Assembly: GCA_021776805.1 (NCBI GenBank)
Contig: JAJFFD010000151.1
Span: forward strand, 1 to 32,631
Direction of reading: 5' to 3'
Length of the DNA stretch: 32,631 nucleotides
Source of the DNA: Planctomycetota bacterium
Lineage (GTDB): Bacteria; Planctomycetota; UBA1135; UBA2386
In this document: positions 6,943 to 16,091 of the stretch, piece by piece
Layout: the number at the start of each line of letters is the position of its first letter
Numbering within the stretch: the first letter of the stretch is position 1
Notes under the pieces: model-generated
Seen by the model: the letters and a program-made list of their open reading frames with translations, nothing else
The model's database searches: none
What the model was told of the DNA's origin: nothing
Made by a program: the position numbers and the translations under genes

Positions 6943-9411
6943 ATGACAACAGTCCCTGCAGAAGACCAAGCTGGCGGCAGCCGAGGCTTCACTCCGGCCC
7001 TGCTCATGCTCTTCGTCGGCAGTGGCTGCGCCGCCCTTGTCTATGAGGTGATCTGGTTCCACCTGCTGCGCCTGGCCATCGGCACCTCGGCCATATCCAT
7101 ATCCGTGCTACTCGGCAGCTTCATGGGTGGCATGTGCCTGGGCAGCTTGCTCTTCCCACGCCTCGTCTCGGCAAAGTTTCACCCGCTCAAGGTCTACGCC
7201 TGGCTCGAACTTGGCATCGGCGCCATTGGTATTCTGCTGACCTTCTTGCTGCCCCTGGCCGGCGAGCTCTACATCTCCAATGGTGGCTCAGGTTTCACCG
7301 GCTTCACTCTGCGTGGAATCATCTGCGTGGTATGCCTGCTGCCGCCGACCATTCTCATGGGTGCAACCCTGCCAGCGATCGCTCGCTGGATGGAGACCAG
7401 CCGGACCGGCATCGCCCGCATGGGTTTCTTTTATGGCGCCAACATCGCCGGCGCCGTGCTCGGCACCCTCCTCGCCGGCTTCTACCTCCTGCCGGTCTAC
7501 GACATCCTGATCGCGACCTATGTGGCCCTGGGAATCAACGTCCTGGTGGCTGGCATCGCCCTCATCCTGGCGACGCGACAGAGCTACGAAAGCAAAGTCG
7601 AAGAGGATGCTCCGGCCCAGGTAGCGAGCGAGAACAAGAACAAGCTGGTCTACATCGCCATCGCCTTCTCAGGCTTCACGGCCCTCGGCGCTGAAGTGAT
7701 CTGGACGCGACTGCTTTCCCTCCTCCTCGGCGCATCGGTCTACGCCTTCTCACTCATCCTGGCTGTCTTTCTTGTCGGGCTCGGCATCGGCAGCAGCATC
7801 GGCTCCTACTTGAGCCAACGGGTCGACAATCCTCGCCAGCTCCTGGCCATGTGTCAGTTGCTGCTCGGCCTGGCCATCGTCTATGGCTCGGTCATGATCA
7901 CCCACGTGATCCCCTACGGGCAGCCCTACATCGTCTTCATGGAAGACGTGCGCAAGATTCTGCCCTTGATGTACAGCTATGACTTCCTGCGCTGCAGCAT
8001 CGCGCTCCTGCCGGCAACTATCCTCTGGGGAGCGAGCTTTCCCTTGGCTCTCGCCGCCGCCAATCCCCACTCGGGAGATCCCGGCAAGCTGGTCGGCGGG
8101 GTCTACGCCGCCAACACCATTGGCGCCATCGGCGGATCCCTGGTGGTCGGTCTCATTCTCATCGGCAACCAGGGCACGCTCTGGAGCCAACAGAGCATGG
8201 CGACGATCACCCTGCTGATGGGTTTGACCCTCTTTGCATCCGTGATCCTGCGGACTCCTGCCAGCTCAGCCCGGCGCGAGCGCAGCTTTCGCTTCCTTCT
8301 GATCCCGGTACCCATCTGGGTACTGATGATCACCCTCGGCAGCATCTGGGCCATCGTGAACCTGCCAGCGCCACAGAAGGGCCTGACCGCCTACGGACGG
8401 ATGGTCAGCAACTGGCAGTACGAGTCCGAGTTCATCTTCGAGGCCGAGGGCATCAACGCCTCCGTCGCCGTCTCGGAATTGGAGAACGGCATTCGCAACT
8501 TCCATGTCAGCGGCAAGGTCGTGGCCTCCACCGAACTCATCGACATGCGGCTGCAGCGCATGCTCGGCCATCTTCCTTCCCTCCTCCACAAGGCTCCCGA
8601 GACCGTACTCATCGTCGGCTGCGGGGCGGGGGTCACCGCTGGCTGCTTTGTCGAATACCCGTCGGTCAAGCGCATCGTGATCTGCGAGATCGAACCCATG
8701 GTGCCGGTTGGTGCCGGTGGCTACTTCGCCGAGGCAAACCGCAAGGTGCTCGAGGACCCGCGGACTGAACTCATCCTCGACGACGCGCGGCACTTTCTCG
8801 CGACTACGGAGGAGAAGTTCGATGTCATCACCTCGGATCCGATCCATCCATGGGTGCGTGGTGCTGCGGCCCTGTACTCCACTGAGTACTACGGACTGGT
8901 CAAAGAACACCTGAACCCCGGCGGCATCGTCACCCAGTGGGTGCCGCTCTACGAAGCCAGCGAAGAAGCGGTGAAGAGCCAGGTGGGCACCTTCCTCCAG
9001 GCCTTCCCCAATGGCTCCATCTGGAACAGCGACGCGGATCAGTTCGGCTACGACGTGGTCATGCTCGGCCAGGAAGATCCACTGGTGATCGACCTGGATG
9101 AGCTCGCCAAGGGCATGCTCGAAAACCGACGCGCCTGGAACTCCTTGGCTGAAGTCAACCTCGGCTCGGTGCTGAATCTGATGCTGACCTACGCAGGCAA
9201 CAACGAGGACCTGCAGCTGTGGCTGCAGGATGCGGAGATCAACTACGACCGGAGCCTGCGCCTGCAGTACCTGGCTGGGCTCGCTCTGGACGTGTACGAG
9301 GAGGTGCAGATCTACCAGGCGATGGTCGCGAATCGGCGTTGGCCCGATGGGATGTTCCGCTCCGAGTCAGCCTGGCTGCTAGATGGCTTGCGCGCGGCCT
9401 TCGTCAAATAA
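6943..9411 (+). CDS. Multi-pass membrane protein fused to a spermidine-synthase-like methyltransferase-fold domain
   Basis: The 822-residue product has a long membrane part (about 13-14 hydrophobic segments over residues 20-490; for example LLMLFVGSGCAALVYEVIWF and ALGAEVIWTRLLSLLLGASV) with an internal duplication, since both halves carry an A-x-V-x-E-V-I-W helix. A soluble domain follows from about 500 with a nucleotide-binding motif VLIVGCGAGVTAGCF at about 555, an acidic residue ending strand two (VICEIEPM), LILDDARHFL, and ITSDPIHPWVRGAAALYSTE. This is the 'fused MFS/spermidine synthase' type. True spermidine synthases transfer an aminopropyl group from decarboxylated S-adenosylmethionine to putrescine; for the fused type substrate and function are not known. 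It is divergent from the Tm-1-like operon and ends four bases from the convergent peptidase gene. Confidence 0.85.
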   Translation: MTTVPAEDQAGGSRGFTPALLMLFVGSGCAALVYEVIWFHLLRLAIGTSAISISVLLGSFMGGMCLGSLLFPRLVSAKFHPLKVYAWLELGIGAIGILLTFLLPLAGELYISNGGSGFTGFTLRGIICVVCLLPPTILMGATLPAIARWMETSRTGIARMGFFYGANIAGAVLGTLLAGFYLLPVYDILIATYVALGINVLVAGIALILATRQSYESKVEEDAPAQVASENKNKLVYIAIAFSGFTALGAEVIWTRLLSLLLGASVYAFSLILAVFLVGLGIGSSIGSYLSQRVDNPRQLLAMCQLLLGLAIVYGSVMITHVIPYGQPYIVFMEDVRKILPLMYSYDFLRCSIALLPATILWGASFPLALAAANPHSGDPGKLVGGVYAANTIGAIGGSLVVGLILIGNQGTLWSQQSMATITLLMGLTLFASVILRTPASSARRERSFRFLLIPVPIWVLMITLGSIWAIVNLPAPQKGLTAYGRMVSNWQYESEFIFEAEGINASVAVSELENGIRNFHVSGKVVASTELIDMRLQRMLGHLPSLLHKAPETVLIVGCGAGVTAGCFVEYPSVKRIVICEIEPMVPVGAGGYFAEANRKVLEDPRTELILDDARHFLATTEEKFDVITSDPIHPWVRGAAALYSTEYYGLVKEHLNPGGIVTQWVPLYEASEEAVKSQVGTFLQAFPNGSIWNSDADQFGYDVVMLGQEDPLVIDLDELAKGMLENRRAWNSLAEVNLGSVLNLMLTYAGNNEDLQLWLQDAEINYDRSLRLQYLAGLALDVYEEVQIYQAMVANRRWPDGMFRSESAWLLDGLRAAFVK

Positions 9412-9415
9412 GGTC

Positions 9416-11650
9416 TCAGCGCTGCCCAGAAGCCTGGGACCAACGGGGCTCGACACCCAGGAGCTCCCGTACCAGGAAGTCGCGACGACGCCGTTCGCCA
9501 TAGGGGCCACCACCGCCATGCCCTGCCCCCGGAACCAGGACGAAGTCGAAGTCCTTGTCCGCCTTGATCAACTCATCGATCACACGATAGGTCGACTCGG
9601 GTGGGACATTTGTGTCGAGTTCGCCAAGGATCAGCAAGAGCTTGCCCTCCAGATTCTTGGCATGGGTGACGTTGGATTGCTCTTCGTAATGCGGCCCGGG
9701 CGGGTAACCCATCCACTGCTCGTTCCAGGATGCCTTGTCGAGGCGGTTGTCATGACAACCACAGGATGACACGGCGACCTTGTAGAAGTCCGGATGAAAG
9801 AGCAGAGCGCCGAGTGAGTTCTGCCCCCCGGCCGAGGTGCCGTAGATGCCGACCTTCGTCAGATCCATGTATGGGTACTTCTGTGCAGCTGCCTTGATCC
9901 AGAGCTTGCGATCGGGGAAGCCCGCGTCTGCCAGGTTCTGCCAGCAGACATCATGGAATGCCTTGGATCGGTTATTGGTGCCCATGCCATCGATCTGCAC
10001 CAGGATGAAGCCCAACTCCGCAACCGCTTGCATGGAGTGGAAGGGCCTAAAGCTCTTGGGCACGTGCGAGTCGTGAGGCCCGGCGTAGATGTACTCCACC
10101 ACCGGGTAGCTCTTCTCCGCATCAAAGTTGCTGGGCCGGATGATGACCCCCCAGATATCCGTCTCGCCATCCCGACCCTTGGCAGTGAAGACCTCTGGAT
10201 AGGTGATCCCCGTGGCCAACCACTCAGTGGGATCCGACTCAGCGAGTCGCATGAGAATCTCCCCATCGACCCGCCGGCGCAGCAGGCTGGTCGGTGGCTG
10301 ATCGACCATGGACCAGCTATCGACGACGTACTCCCCCTCCGGCGAAAGCTGCCAGCGATGGTTGCCCTTCTCCGGGTTCAGGCGGAGCAGGTTCTTGCCG
10401 TCGAAGTCGATGCGGTAGTGATAGAGCAAGTACGGATCTTCGTCCGGATACATGCCACAGGCAGAAAACCAGATCTGTCGATCGGGGTCATCCACGTGCA
10501 GGATCTCACGCACGAGCCAGGGTCCCTTGGTGATCTGATTCTTCAAGCCACCCTCGTCGCCGTCATAGAGATAGAGGTGGTTCCAGCCATCGCGCTCGGA
10601 GGCCCAAATGATCTCCTTGCCATCGTCCACGAATCGGATGATGTGCTTGTGGTAATCGTCGATGAAGGTCTCCGCGCGCTCATCGATCAGAGTTCTGACC
10701 TCTCCGCTGTGCACATCGACCGCCATGATCCGCTCGCGCTGATGCCCACGATCACGCTTCTCGTAGGTGAAGCTCTTGCTGTCCTGCCGCCAACGAAGTC
10801 GAGGTGGCCCTCGGAAGTCGATGGGCTCGACATCGATCTTCTGCCCTTCCTTGCTGGCCAGGGAGAAGACATGCATCTCATAAGCCGGGAAGCGGTCCCC
10901 GGGGCGAGGGTATGGCCGGCTACGCAACTTGGCTTCGAGCTGGTCCGCAGGCGAAGTTTCGATCAGGTGCACATCCGCCACATCACCAGGGGTGATGCGG
11001 TAGGCGACGATCGTCGCCGAATCCGGTGACCAGCTCGCGGCGCCGTATGCATGCCCCTCCCGGCCATCGTGACTCAAGCGAAACTCACGCTCGTCGTTGC
11101 TGGACTTCAGGAAGAGATTGTGCTCACGGACAAGAGTCTGCCATTTTCCATCCGGAGAACGGGCCGATCGGCGCCCACGTCCCCTGCCTCGAGGCCAACC
11201 AGAAGCTCCGCGGCGCCCCGTCTCTTCGCCGCGGATGAGCTGATAGCTATCCAACTTGCAAGTCCACATGGAACCGAGGGCAGCAAAGCGGATCGCGCGA
11301 TCAGCATCGACAAACTCGATGCTCTTGAAGGGCAGGTCGCTGGCGGAGACCTCCTCATCGGCGATGGCGTTCAAGGCGCGCGCCATGCGCGCATGGTCGA
11401 ATGCAGGCTGGCGCTCGACCTTGAGTGCATCGACCAACTCGAAGAGCTTCCCGCCCTTCTGCCTATGTAAGAACCAGAAGCGCTGACCATCCGCAAGCCA
11501 GTTGGCACGGGCTTCGCCGAGCACCATCGCAGCACCAGCCCGCTCGCGAAGGGAGTCCGCGCGCGCATAGTCGGCGGCCGAACCCTGGGCCGGAAGCTCG
11601 GCGAGGACGAGGACTGAGATTGCCAAGACGCTGAATCGTCGCATCACCAT
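9416..11650 (-). CDS. S9-family (dipeptidyl-peptidase IV-like) serine peptidase, secreted
   Basis: The product has about 744 residues from the ATG at 11650, which begins a signal peptide (MVMRRFSVLAISVLVLAELP). The open frame extends further upstream but only into the previous gene. An N-terminal eight-bladed-propeller region (for example SPDGKWQTLVREHNLFLKSS, GREGHAYGAASWSPDSATIV) precedes an alpha/beta-hydrolase domain. The likely triad is Ser about 606 in YGTSAGGQNS, Asp about 679 in GELDTNVPPE and His about 711 in GAGHGGGG. S9B enzymes cut dipeptides after Pro or Ala from peptide N-termini, usually outside the cytoplasm. The nucleophile elbow is GTSAGG rather than the common GWSYGG. It is coupled to the large lipoprotein gene through a TGATG junction, so both probably act in the same periplasmic degradation programme. 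Confidence 0.9.
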   Translation of the reverse strand: MVMRRFSVLAISVLVLAELPAQGSAADYARADSLRERAGAAMVLGEARANWLADGQRFWFLHRQKGGKLFELVDALKVERQPAFDHARMARALNAIADEEVSASDLPFKSIEFVDADRAIRFAALGSMWTCKLDSYQLIRGEETGRRGASGWPRGRGRGRRSARSPDGKWQTLVREHNLFLKSSNDEREFRLSHDGREGHAYGAASWSPDSATIVAYRITPGDVADVHLIETSPADQLEAKLRSRPYPRPGDRFPAYEMHVFSLASKEGQKIDVEPIDFRGPPRLRWRQDSKSFTYEKRDRGHQRERIMAVDVHSGEVRTLIDERAETFIDDYHKHIIRFVDDGKEIIWASERDGWNHLYLYDGDEGGLKNQITKGPWLVREILHVDDPDRQIWFSACGMYPDEDPYLLYHYRIDFDGKNLLRLNPEKGNHRWQLSPEGEYVVDSWSMVDQPPTSLLRRRVDGEILMRLAESDPTEWLATGITYPEVFTAKGRDGETDIWGVIIRPSNFDAEKSYPVVEYIYAGPHDSHVPKSFRPFHSMQAVAELGFILVQIDGMGTNNRSKAFHDVCWQNLADAGFPDRKLWIKAAAQKYPYMDLTKVGIYGTSAGGQNSLGALLFHPDFYKVAVSSCGCHDNRLDKASWNEQWMGYPPGPHYEEQSNVTHAKNLEGKLLLILGELDTNVPPESTYRVIDELIKADKDFDFVLVPGAGHGGGGPYGERRRRDFLVRELLGVEPRWSQASGQR

Positions 11651-11652
11651 CA
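11648..11652 (-). other. TGATG junction between the large lipoprotein and the S9 peptidase
   Basis: On the minus strand the TGA stop (11652-11650) of the upstream gene shares its last base with the ATG (11650-11648) of the peptidase gene. This supports the chosen peptidase start and implies coupled translation. Confidence 0.75.
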
Positions 11653-14600
11653 CCGCACCACTCTCATGAGGCCCTGCATCAGGCGCCAATGCTCCGGGAA
11701 GGTGCAGACCACGCCATAGTCTCCAGGCTCGCTCGGCGCCACGAAGTCGAGGATCACCGACTCCCCATAGCTGATGAGCCGGGTCTTGAAGAGGATCTTG
11801 TCGCTATCCGGGATGTAGTCCTTGGCGATGCCCTCCGCACCCATCGCATCCCCCAGGCGCCCGACCTCTTCGACCGCCCCTGGCTGAACGATGAGCAGGT
11901 TGTGTTGCATCTTGTCCGGATTCTCGAAGATGATCCGCACCGGTCGGCCAGCTACGACCGTGAATTCCCTGCGGTCATAACGCATCTCCGCAGGAACCGT
12001 CCGAATGCGAATGGTCAAGGGAGCCAGCTCAGCGAATTGCTCGCGCAGGCTGGCAGCCTCCTCCGCCGGTAGCAGATCGACGATCTCCTGGCCTAGCTCG
12101 AAGAGCGGTTGGTAGCCCTCCGAGTTGCGCAATTCCAAGGGCGTCTCCTTGGCAATCCTGATCAGCTCGCTGGCCAGGGCTTGAATGCCCTCCGTCGGCC
12201 AGTCTTCTCGGGAAATACGCAGCAGCCCCTTGATGGCCACCCAGCGCTGCTGCCCCGACTCGACCAGGCCCGCGAAGTCACGAAAGCGGTCCCCGGACCG
12301 TACGGGCAAGTTCGCCATGGCCTCGACAGCAGCGCGATGAGTGTCGGTCACTATCGCCGATGGCAGGAGCTCCGGTTGAAGCTCACGGCGCTCGAAGCCG
12401 GGCCCGGACCACTGCAGACTGAGGGCATCGTCACCACCGTTGTCGAAGTAAGTCACCAGAATGCTGTGCAGGCCAGTTCGCAGGGAGACTTCGACGCTCT
12501 TCTCCACGAGTCCGTGCAGGCCATCGTTGTCGATGACCATCCGATCATCCAGATAGAGCCGCGAACCATCGTCGGAGGCGAGATAGAAACGGTAGTTCCC
12601 GTCCTCCGGCACTTGGACGCCGGCGCGCAAGCTGAGGGCAAAGCGATCTCCACGACTGCCGGGGATGTCCTTGCCGAATCCGGCAAGGGTGCCGGTTCGC
12701 TTCGCTTGCATGCGGCTGATGGACTCAATAGACACATCGGCGAAGCGATCCGATTCGAAGTAGGCGTAGCTCACTCCGGGAGAACTGCCCTCCGCAGCCT
12801 TCTCGGTCTGGCTACGCAAGTTATCCGGCAGCTCGAACATGAGCGTGCGCACCTGGCCATAGAGTGAGCCGAGGCCGGCCGGGTCTTCGATCATGGCTAT
12901 GGCGCGCAAGACATCCTGCGTCGACTGCAGGGAAGCACTCGCTGCCTGCCAAGGGGTCTGTGGCGAACCCTCGGCGCGAATCCAAGCGGCGAAGGCGGAC
13001 TCACGCAGAAGCGCCGACTGCCCGCTGCTACTCATGGCGATGAGCGCAGACCCGGAACGCATCAGAGCCTCCGCATCCCAGCTCCTTAGCAGGCTGCAAA
13101 GATCCTCCAGTCCGGGCGAATGCTCTGCATCCGCTCGCTCGAGGGCAGCGATCAGCTCGGCCATTTCGTTGCTGCCGTTCTTCTCGGCCAAGACTCGGAG
13201 CGCGCCGCGGCGAAAGCCCTCGCTAATCTCCGCCCGACTGAGCAGCGCCTTGCAGACCAGCTCGGAGCGGGGCAGCTTCACCAGGTCTCGAACCCCGACC
13301 CGCTCGATGAGGTAAGCCTGCCCCTTGGGATTGTCATCCGCAAAGGCCTCGCCGAGTCCAAGGGCCGCCAACCACTGGGGGCGCAGAGTCTTGATGGTCT
13401 CGTTCAGGGTGTAGGAGAGAAAGCGATCCAGGGGGAGATTCACCGCCTGGAGAGCGATCTCCGCGGCGGCACTGTCGTCAACGAAGCTGCAGGCTCGCAC
13501 TGCCTCGAGGCGAACCCGCGGATGCTCATCCCGCACCTGCACAGCCAAGAGCTCGAGGAACTCCGGCACATGCTCTCGCCAGACAGTGAGCACCCGGGTT
13601 GCCGCAGCTCGAGCCCGAGGGTCCTGCGAGCGCAGCTGTGTCTGCAGCAGATCCAGATCGACCCGGTTGTGTGCCTGATGCACCCACAAGGCCTCGGCCA
13701 TGTGATGTTCGTACTCAGGATCATCCTTGGAGAGTCCATTCATCCAGGACTGCAGGGCAGCGATCACTTCATCGCTGGGTCGATCGCTGAGCTCGATACG
13801 AGCCCGGTAACGCAGAGGATCGTCCGGCTCCGCGAGGAGGCGGACCAGATCGGCAGTGCTCTGCCCGGCAACCGGCTTGGCAACCAAGAGATCTCGCTCG
13901 GGATATGTCACCCGATAGACCCGGCCGTGCAGCTTGTCTCGACTGGGATCACGCAGATTGTGCTGCATGTGACCGATGATCGGGTTCTGCCACTCGCTGA
14001 AGTACAGAGCGCCATCCTTGCCGATCTCCATGTCCGTGGGACGGAAGTTCGGGTCGGAGGAGAAGACGATGGGTTCGACTTCTTCAGCTGTGAAGCCGGA
14101 GCCGTCATCCGCGAGCTGATACTGCAGGATGCCCTGAAAGCCGATGACGTTGCCCACCAGCCAGTTGCCTTGAACTTCCTCGGGGAAATGACTGCTCGAG
14201 AGGATGATGGTTCCCGGGCAGGGTCGAGTGCGCTGCTGGTACACCTGCGGCGCACGCCCATGCTTCTGCGGGAAGATGCTCCGGCCGGAAAAGGACGCGC
14301 CCAAGTAAGGCTGAGACCCGGTGCCATCGGTTACGAAGTCCTGCCCCCAGCGGTCAAAGACATGACCATGGGGATTCGCGAAGTTGTAGGCGCTGTAGAC
14401 CTCGAAGTCCTGGCGGCGGGGATCGTAGCGGTAGACCCCGGCATTGGCGTTGCGAACCGGCGGCCCATAGGGGGTCTCCACCTGAGTGTGATGGAAGGTG
14501 CCCTCCTGAAAGTAGAGGTCGCCACCGGGCCCGAGCACGAAGGAGTTGATGCTGTGATGCGTGTCAGCTGAGTCGATGCCATGCAACAGGCGGATGCGGC

Positions 14601-15993
14601 GATCGGCACGATCATCCCCGTCCGTATCCTGCAAGAAGAGCAGGTCAGGAACCTGGGCAACGATGACACCTCCACCCCAGAACTCGAAGCCGGTGGGATT
14701 GTGCAAGTCATCCGCGAAGACGATGCAACGATCCGCGCGACCGTCCCCGTCATCATCGGGGAGGATGAGCAACTTGTCGTTCATCGGCCCCTTTGGCTGC
14801 CAATGGGGATAGGTCGGCCAGACACTCACCCATAGGCGTCCCTGAGGGTCCATGGCGGTTTGGTTGGGATTGACCAGCTCAGGAAAGCGCTCTTCGGATG
14901 CAAAGAGATTGATGGCCATGCCCTTGGCGATGGTCATCTTGCTGATCGCTCCTTCTCCGCTCAAGAATTCGTGCGCGCCTGCGGGCCCCTCGCCTGGCTT
15001 GTTGGTCTTGACCTCCAGAAACTCCGGCGTGTTGTCATCACTGACATACAGATCCTCACCCTTCGCCGCTGCCCAGATCATCTGATCCCGGTTGGCAGTC
15101 ATCACATCGAGAATCTCCAACTCACGGTCGATGACCTCACGATTGGTCTGTCCATCCACGAAGGCGAGATCGCCCCGAGCACCGAAGATCGAATAGCCAT
15201 CAGTGGTGCGATAGCGATTGAACCAATGCAGGTTCTTGTCCAGGACTGCGGAACGAATCTCCGCCTGGAAGCCACCTTCCGGTCGAGCTTGTTCGCTCGC
15301 CGGAATCAGTTTGGCGACGATGATCTCAGCCAAGCGGCGATTGCCAAGCTCGTTGAGGTGGATGCCATTGATGGTGAGAGGGGCATCTTCGCGAGCGTAC
15401 AGTTCCTTGGTCGCTGTGAAGAGATCGACGAAGGGCACGGACTTGTCTGCGGCGACTTCCGCCATGGCCGAGCTGTATGCTTGCAAGCGCGCATTGTTCG
15501 CCGAACCATCGGGAAGGTCGGGGCTGCCGAGATCCTCATGGGCGATGGGCGAGAAGATCACTAGTCGCGGCGCAGTCTCGCCGTTGTACTGCTGCCCCAG
15601 ACTGTGATCGATGAAGTCCCCTAGCTGCTGGCGAAAGCCCGGCAGCCCCTCATCACCGGCATGGGATTCGTTGTAGCCGAAGAAGGCGAAGACCACATCA
15701 GCCTGCGAATGCTGCAGGTGCTCATCCGGGCTACCGAAGTTCTTCGAGCGCAGTCGCATGGACAACTCATCGCCGGAGTAGCCAAGATTGCGAAAGCGCA
15801 ACTTCTCGTCGAACAGCTTCGACTGCACCAGAGTTTCCAGCCAACCATGGTGCTGCATGCGATCGGCAAGAGTGTTGCCGATCAGACAGATCCGATCGCC
15901 GCTCTTGAATGTGAATTCTGCAAGTGGATCAGGTCCGCTGCAGGAGGAGAGGAGCGGCAGCAGGGTGAGAGCCGCGGGGGGGAGCCATCGCAT
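11650..15993 (-). CDS. Giant PVC-type lipoprotein: SGNH-like, dehydrogenase propeller, HEAT, PA14 and cupredoxin domains
   Basis: Start chosen at the ATG at 15993, which gives a lipoprotein signal MRWLPPAALTLLPLLSSCSG; the frame is open 27 codons further but without a signal. About 1447 residues. Domains: SGNH-like (about 25-265; LIGNTLADRMQHHGW, FRNLGYSGDE, FFGYNESHAG, INGIHLNELG); PQQ-dehydrogenase-like propeller of the membrane-bound dehydrogenase type (about 350-700; GRLWVSVWPTYP, DGDGRADRCIVFADDLHNPT, KDGALYFSEWQNPI); HEAT-like helices (about 710-1030); PA14 (about 1073-1211; YRFYLASDDGSRLYLDD); cupredoxin (about 1328-1447) with probable type I copper ligands His in KMQHN, Cys and His in VCTFPEHW, and a Met in LMQGLM. 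The SGNH block I reads GNT rather than GDS. Related PVC proteins often end in a heme c domain; no CXXCH occurs here. Likely role is periplasmic oxidation or hydrolysis of polysaccharide-derived sugar, with the copper domain as electron outlet; substrate unknown. Confidence 0.88.
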   Translation of the reverse strand: MRWLPPAALTLLPLLSSCSGPDPLAEFTFKSGDRICLIGNTLADRMQHHGWLETLVQSKLFDEKLRFRNLGYSGDELSMRLRSKNFGSPDEHLQHSQADVVFAFFGYNESHAGDEGLPGFRQQLGDFIDHSLGQQYNGETAPRLVIFSPIAHEDLGSPDLPDGSANNARLQAYSSAMAEVAADKSVPFVDLFTATKELYAREDAPLTINGIHLNELGNRRLAEIIVAKLIPASEQARPEGGFQAEIRSAVLDKNLHWFNRYRTTDGYSIFGARGDLAFVDGQTNREVIDRELEILDVMTANRDQMIWAAAKGEDLYVSDDNTPEFLEVKTNKPGEGPAGAHEFLSGEGAISKMTIAKGMAINLFASEERFPELVNPNQTAMDPQGRLWVSVWPTYPHWQPKGPMNDKLLILPDDDGDGRADRCIVFADDLHNPTGFEFWGGGVIVAQVPDLLFLQDTDGDDRADRRIRLLHGIDSADTHHSINSFVLGPGGDLYFQEGTFHHTQVETPYGPPVRNANAGVYRYDPRRQDFEVYSAYNFANPHGHVFDRWGQDFVTDGTGSQPYLGASFSGRSIFPQKHGRAPQVYQQRTRPCPGTIILSSSHFPEEVQGNWLVGNVIGFQGILQYQLADDGSGFTAEEVEPIVFSSDPNFRPTDMEIGKDGALYFSEWQNPIIGHMQHNLRDPSRDKLHGRVYRVTYPERDLLVAKPVAGQSTADLVRLLAEPDDPLRYRARIELSDRPSDEVIAALQSWMNGLSKDDPEYEHHMAEALWVHQAHNRVDLDLLQTQLRSQDPRARAAATRVLTVWREHVPEFLELLAVQVRDEHPRVRLEAVRACSFVDDSAAAEIALQAVNLPLDRFLSYTLNETIKTLRPQWLAALGLGEAFADDNPKGQAYLIERVGVRDLVKLPRSELVCKALLSRAEISEGFRRGALRVLAEKNGSNEMAELIAALERADAEHSPGLEDLCSLLRSWDAEALMRSGSALIAMSSSGQSALLRESAFAAWIRAEGSPQTPWQAASASLQSTQDVLRAIAMIEDPAGLGSLYGQVRTLMFELPDNLRSQTEKAAEGSSPGVSYAYFESDRFADVSIESISRMQAKRTGTLAGFGKDIPGSRGDRFALSLRAGVQVPEDGNYRFYLASDDGSRLYLDDRMVIDNDGLHGLVEKSVEVSLRTGLHSILVTYFDNGGDDALSLQWSGPGFERRELQPELLPSAIVTDTHRAAVEAMANLPVRSGDRFRDFAGLVESGQQRWVAIKGLLRISREDWPTEGIQALASELIRIAKETPLELRNSEGYQPLFELGQEIVDLLPAEEAASLREQFAELAPLTIRIRTVPAEMRYDRREFTVVAGRPVRIIFENPDKMQHNLLIVQPGAVEEVGRLGDAMGAEGIAKDYIPDSDKILFKTRLISYGESVILDFVAPSEPGDYGVVCTFPEHWRLMQGLMRVVR

Positions 15994-16091
15994 GCCAATG
16001 ATGATAGGAGGGGAGGCGAGGTGGGCGAAGGGTCGGGCCTCGCAATCCACGCCAACTTCGACCATGCTTTCCAAATCCCCAGCGAAGAAGC

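Noticed and set aside
13120..14571. 483-codon plus-strand frame
   Set aside because: It is antisense to the HEAT and propeller part of the giant lipoprotein; no recognisable domain or signal.
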